Origin: Pomphorhynchus laevis
Taxonomy: Eukaryota > Acanthocephala > Palaeacanthocephala > Echinorhynchida > Pomphorhynchidae
Length of the DNA: 64,000 nucleotides
Reading direction: 5' to 3'
Assembly: GCA_012934845.2 (NCBI GenBank)
Contig: WNNJ02002415.1
Span: 1 to 64,000 of the forward strand
Numbering within the stretch: the first letter of the stretch is position 1; every line of letters starts with the position of its first letter. The position numbers were made by a program, and so were the translations under genes. Under the pieces are notes generated by a model. That model searched no databases and had not been told where the DNA came from. It saw only the letters and a list, made by a program, of their open reading frames with translations. This document shows positions 59,767 to 64,000 of this stretch, one piece after another.

Positions 59767-60775
59767 CTCAACCACTCGATTTTTCCCCGATCGCGCCCCA
59801 TCTGAAATCGCTCAAATCTATTCAGCCCGCATCGAAAAACGCCGTCGCAAGGAAAACGGCGAAACATCACTCTCCATCCGAAACATAGACGGAAATTTTT
59901 CAAGTTGTCCACACCCGTCCAAAAATTCGATGGCGCTCCATCTCTCCTATGTGTCTTCTCCACTAGACTCTTTCGCCACAGCACACGGTTTCCGCCTCGG
60001 TCTCCTCAACACTAGATCTATTCTCAATAAATCCGATCTTATCCTCAACCTATTCACCAAGCAATCCATCGATCTCTTCTGCCTCACCGAATCCTGGGAC
60101 TCAGATTCCGACGACTTTTCCATTCGTCGTCTGCTGTCTCCCGGTTGCTTCCTAGTCAAATCCGCCCGCCACCTCAGCTCATGCCCTTCTAAATTCTTTA
60201 ATCATGGCGGCATCGTCGCATTTGCGCGTAACCCCGCTTCTCTTCGCAAAATCAATCCCCCTTTCAGTCCTTGCTCTTTTGAATTGCTCACTTGTCGTTA
60301 TTCTAACCTAATCACTCTAGATATTGCCATGGTATACCGTCCTGGTTCATCAGCTCCTACAGCCTTATTTTTTAAAGAAATCGCTGACCTCCTTTCTCAT
60401 TGATCTTTTCCTCAATCCCTTCACTCGTTCTACGCTACTTCAATATCCGCCTAGACCGCCCCTCTTCCACGGATTCCATCCAATTCATCAACATTCCATC
60501 CAACTACAATTACAAACTAATCTCCACTGCCCCCACACAATACTTGGTGGGGAACTCGACATCATCGCAGTCCACGATTATTTTGATGCTTACACCTCAC
60601 TGTCCATCACTGATCCTGCTCTATCCGATCACTTTCTTATCACCCTTGATCTCACGCACAACCACACCCCTCCTCACACACCTACAATCCTACGTCGCCC
60701 TTGGAGAAATCTTGACCTCTCCCTTTACCGCTCTGCCTTACTCAAATCGTATCTATTACGATTTGAGTAAGGCCC
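59767..60775 (+). mobile_element. LINE AP-endonuclease region (right part of the interrupted LINE)
   Basis: GFRLGLLNTRSILNKSDLIL, DLFCLTESWDSDSDDFSIRRL (the TESW catalytic motif), FNHGGIVAFARNPASLR, CRYSNLITLDIAMVYRPGSSAPTALFF, then in another frame GGELDIIAVHDYFDA and ITDPALSDHFLITLDL (the SDH motif). The frames are shifted at about 60400. The RT is missing; the element stops at a palindrome at 60738-60771. Confidence 0.75.
60738..60773. repeat. Perfect palindrome at a LINE breakpoint
   Basis: CTTACTCAAATCGTA and its exact complement face each other across a five-base loop (TCTAT). It lies where LINE coding similarity ends. Confidence 0.75.
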
Positions 60776-60909
60776 ATTACCCACAATAACATATTCATCT
60801 CCTCACGATCCCGCCTTTTACTATATAATAATTATTACTATATAATAACATTATATAGTAACATCAAAATATTATATATAATAACATCAAAACCTCGATC
60901 AACGGAACA

Positions 60910-62246
60910 ATGATCTTGGGTGCTCCATAGGGTCTGCAGAGTTTGTGGAAGATACTATCCGGTTGAAAGCATACAAATGGACCGCACTTGTGCGAAAACT
61001 AGCAGTGGTTGCCAACATCGATCCGCACGTTGCATACTGCGGCCTGATAAACTCAGTCCAAATGAAATGGATATTTTATTTACGAACAAGCAAGTGTCAT
61101 GAAGACTGGTTAACGGACTTGGGATCTGCACTTAGAGATGTTCTTCTTCCCCTTTTCGCAGATTGGAATCTAAATCAGAATTGGAAGGTGTTACTCACAT
61201 CTCCTTTAAAGCTGGGAGGACTTGGAATTGTGGACCCCACCTTTACATTGAGTCTAGAGTACGATAGCTCATTATCTCTCGCATCAACGTATGACATCGG
61301 TGTCCAAGCAGAAGCTCTATATGATATTCAAAAATCAAGATTACTAGATATTACTTCCATACGAATGAGCAGGTTGAAAGAGCGACTACATAGCGTAGCT
61401 GACAATTTCGATTCTTCAGTTCACAACGCGATTACGCATGCGATGCGATCAGGTGCATCATCGTGGTTAAGTGCATTGCCTCTATCAACCGAAAAGCACA
61501 ATCTATCTTCCAATCAATTCAAAGATGCCATAGCCAGCCGTTATGGACAAGTGCCTTCAGACCTGACGAATCGTTTTTGTCCTTGTGGTGAGAAGCTGGA
61601 TATAAGTCATGCACTTGCTTGTAGAAACGGGGGCCTTCCTATTATACGCCACAACGCTATAAGGGACATACTTGCCATAGAGCTTTCTCGAGTGTGTAAC
61701 TCTGTGAACACGGAACCGGTCCTAAGCACAGTACCTGCAAATCTAAAATTTATGGAACGCACAACTACACGTGACATTAGTGCCCGGCTTGATATTGTTT
61801 GTTCTGGACTTGGCAACGATTGGTTTGAGCGGACGTTTCTAGACGTTACGGTTTTTGCTCAGGCCAGTAGCTCTAGATATCTCGAAGCAAATTTTCAGTA
61901 CAATGAACAACGAAAATTGTCTAAATACAATGAAGGAATAGTGGAGGTGGAACGAGGGACATTCATTCCGTTCGTATTATCTTCATCTAGTGGATTGGGG
62001 GATCAGGCAATCAAATTACTGAACACCCTTTCTGATGCAATCTCTCGCCGAACAAATGCAGAATACGCCGAAACGCTCACTCGGATCAAAGGGAAAATAT
62101 CCATTGAAATAGCCCGCTCCGCATCAGCATGTTTACGAGTCCCACGTTTACGCAAGAACGGTGCAATACAGTCAGACGGAACTATGTTAAACAGCTTGAA
62201 TCAGGTTTTCTCAGAAGAAATTGTAGACAATGATTTCTATCGTTGA
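60910..62246 (+). mobile_element. LINE C-terminal region with restriction-like endonuclease, long open frame
   Basis: An open frame (60945-62246, 433 aa) reads LVRKLAVVANIDPHVAYCGL..., LTSPLKLGGLGIVDPTF (post-RT region), RFCPCGEKLDISHALACRNGG (C-x-C...H...C zinc knuckle, about residues 212-232), IIRHNAIRDILA, ISARLDIVCSGLGNDWFERTFLDVTVFA (presumed endonuclease acidic residues), then YNEQRKLSKYNEGIVEVERG and the terminus. It is a 5'-truncated copy, but this part is unbroken, making it the best example of the family's C terminus in the window. AT-rich spacers flank it. Confidence 0.82.
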
Positions 62247-62279
62247 ACTAATGCCCATTTGCGGGTATAATGTGTATTC

Positions 62280-62463
62280 GTTATTTGTTATTAATAACAA
62301 AAATATATAAAAAAATATATATAATAACATTATTATATTATTATAATATTATTATAATATTATAATATTATATAATATTATTATAATATTATAATATTAT
62401 ATAATATTATTATAATATTAAAATATTATATAATATTATATCATTATAATATCATTACTATAT
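62280..62463. repeat. AT-only low-complexity repeat (TATAATATTA type)
   Basis: Irregular tandem of TAATATTATAATAT-like units between a LINE 3' end and a PLE-B fragment. A similar short run lies at about 60830-60895 on the other side of the LINE, so the LINE may have inserted into it. Confidence 0.8.
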
Positions 62464-63096
62464 AATAACAATTATTGATAAAGCTAGTAATAACTTTGTC
62501 TTCATATGCAAAAAGCTTTATTATGATATACTAATGAAAGAGGTTAATTCTAATGATTTAAATGAAAATCTAACATATGAACGTAGTGAGTTGAGTTTAG
62601 AAACAATTATTACAAGTCACTGTTCTATAATGGATAAAAAGGGTATAAAGGTTGAATTAGATAATAAAACTATACCTATATTAAATTGGAATCCAAAATT
62701 ACATTAAAATCTAATAAAACCTAGGTTCATATGTAGTGGTTTAAATGTACATTAAAACCACTTTCTGTCTATAAGAATAAAATACTTAAGAAAATTAAAG
62801 CACACTTTAAAAAATATTGCAAGGTAATCGAAATTAATACTTGTATAAAACACTATTTCAGTATTAATTCTACAAAAGAATTTTTAGAACAGACAAAAGG
62901 AATAAATTTTCAAAATATAAATACATACGATTTCAGTCCGCTTTATACAAATCTAGATTTAGTAGATATTAAAGAAGCGTCAGTAAAATTAATTAATCTT
63001 ATATTCGGAAAAATATATACATATATATGTTATAATAATTATAACGCCTATCTAACAAAAATTAAACCATCAAGTAAATATAAATATATTGATAAA
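62464..63096 (+). mobile_element. PLE-B middle fragment
   Basis: Encodes ITIIDKASNNFVFICKKLYY through LHKNPIKP-like, TLKPLS and FSPLYTNLDLVDI, ending at KYKYIDK. It is cut by an inverted PLE-B tail. Old copy with several breaks. Confidence 0.75.
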
Positions 63097-63558
63097 TTAA
63101 ATCAGTTAACTGAGTCTACGTATTTAATATAATTATAAAATAAAGAAAACATAATAATGCTAAATCAAAATAAAATAATTAAATAATAAAATTAATAATT
63201 GTGTTTAGATTTTCTAAAATTAAAATAAAGTAAAAATGAAAATTTGAAATTTAAAATAAACTGTATTTTTATGAATTGACTAATAATCAACAGACGTTGT
63301 ATCAGAATAAGAATTATAGGTCATCAGGAGGAACTGCTATGCAATCAGGTTTCGGTCCCTAACTCTTCTACCCAACATAGCAGCGAGGCCAAATACATGC
63401 TAATGATGTATTTCCTCTGAAATAACTATCTAGTATCTTATTCTAATACAAAGTATATTATTTATTATCCATCCATAAAAATTTGCCACTTGAGAGTTTA
63501 AATTTATTCTTTATATTATTGTGTTGATTTATATATTTTACTATTTTCTGCTTGATGT
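63097..63558 (-). mobile_element. PLE-B tail inserted in inverted orientation
   Basis: Outer end AAATCAGTTAACTGAGTCTA at 63097, hammerhead/pseudoknot stretch (about 63315-63395), C-terminal codons, ending at about 63558 in the thumb-region codons. Sense PLE-B sequence resumes directly after it. Confidence 0.78.
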
Positions 63559-64000
63559 TATCAATATGTAACGATAATATTAGAAACAATGGAAACAGAA
63601 TGCAATTGTAAAAGTCTTAGTTTTGATAAAATAAAGAACATATATGTACCCATAATCTAGAATTAATTGAAAATTGTGAATTAAGAAAACTGCTATCAAA
63701 AGGGTATAAATATAGATTAAATAATAACAACGACAAAAATAAAATTTACAATTCGTTAAATAATAACTTAAATGATTACTTTAGTAAGCTTATTAATAGT
63801 GAAAGCTCGAATATGAATAATGAAAAATAATAAATTAATAGTGAAAGCTCGAATAAAAACAATTATTAATTTTATTATTTAATTATTAAATTTTGATTTA
63901 GCATTATTATGTTTTGTTTATTTTATAATTATATAACAATACGTAGACTCAGTTAGCTGATTTAATATCTAAGATTGACATTTGGAAAGATTATATATTT
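63559..64000 (+). mobile_element. PLE-B N-terminal fragment split by a 112-base PLE-B tail
   Basis: 63559-63812 encodes the N-terminal region (CNDNIR...ETECNCKSLSFDK). At 63855-63966 lies a bare terminal tail (AAAAACAATT to GCTGATTTAAT), after which the coding sequence resumes (ATCTAAGATTGACATTTGG) to the window edge. A 21-base stretch is duplicated at 63792-63812 and 63834-63854. The element continues past the right edge. Confidence 0.75.

Overview
The window is AT-rich nuclear DNA from a eukaryote, most likely an invertebrate animal. It holds one multi-exon gene with GT-AG introns. The rest is dominated by retroelements: several Penelope-like (PLE) families, LINEs with a C-terminal restriction-like endonuclease, and CR1/Jockey-type LINEs with an AP endonuclease. 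The species cannot be named from the sequence. No prokaryotic operons, rRNA, tRNA or CRISPR arrays were seen.

Layout. 0-3 kb: Penelope-like elements with GIY-YIG endonuclease, embedded in (TA)n tracts, then a single hammerhead-like unit. 3-5 kb: nested fragments of a very abundant PLE family, here called PLE-B, and a LINE tail. 6.5-35.5 kb (+): nine recognisable exons of a LAMMER/CLK dual-specificity kinase. Its introns carry a near-complete LINE (7.2-10.2 kb, -), a 25-bp minisatellite (11.0-12.1 kb), a second LINE (20.0-22.8 kb, -), a LINE tail (28.8-29.7 kb, -) and many PLE-B pieces. 36.0-37.1 kb: three exact 370-bp tandem units. 37.3-43 kb: PLE tails, a long foldback and a LINE. 43-46.3 kb: a CR1/Jockey-like LINE. 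46.5-48.7 kb: the best PLE-B copy. 49-52 kb: LINE tails and a small repeat. 52.2-53.6 kb: a ubiquilin retropseudogene. 54.4-55.3 kb: about 3.5 tandem units of about 260 bp. 55-64 kb: LINEs and PLEs nested in one another.

The most notable signal is an RNA motif that recurs in five unrelated repeat families: the single unit at 2.9 kb, the 370-bp array at 36 kb, the repeat at 50.7 kb, the 260-bp array at 54 kb and the PLE-B 3' tail. Each has the hammerhead ribozyme core (CTGATGA, GAAA and a U-H cleavage position) with complementary stems I, II and III, but the three core strands run in a non-canonical order. The usual order is CUGAUGA strand, GAAA strand, cleavage strand. Here it is GAAA strand, CUGAUGA strand, cleavage strand, or a rotation of that. 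A single unit would be pseudoknotted. In a tandem transcript, strands from neighbouring units can combine into an ordinary hammerhead. These repeats look like retrozyme-type, non-autonomous passengers. Several PLE ends separately carry canonical small hammerheads with a 4-nt palindromic stem III (ACGT, ATAT, AGCT), a type known to act as dimers.

The intact-looking biology is the kinase gene and perhaps the youngest PLE-B and LINE C-terminal reading frames. The rest is mobile-element debris, much of it nested.
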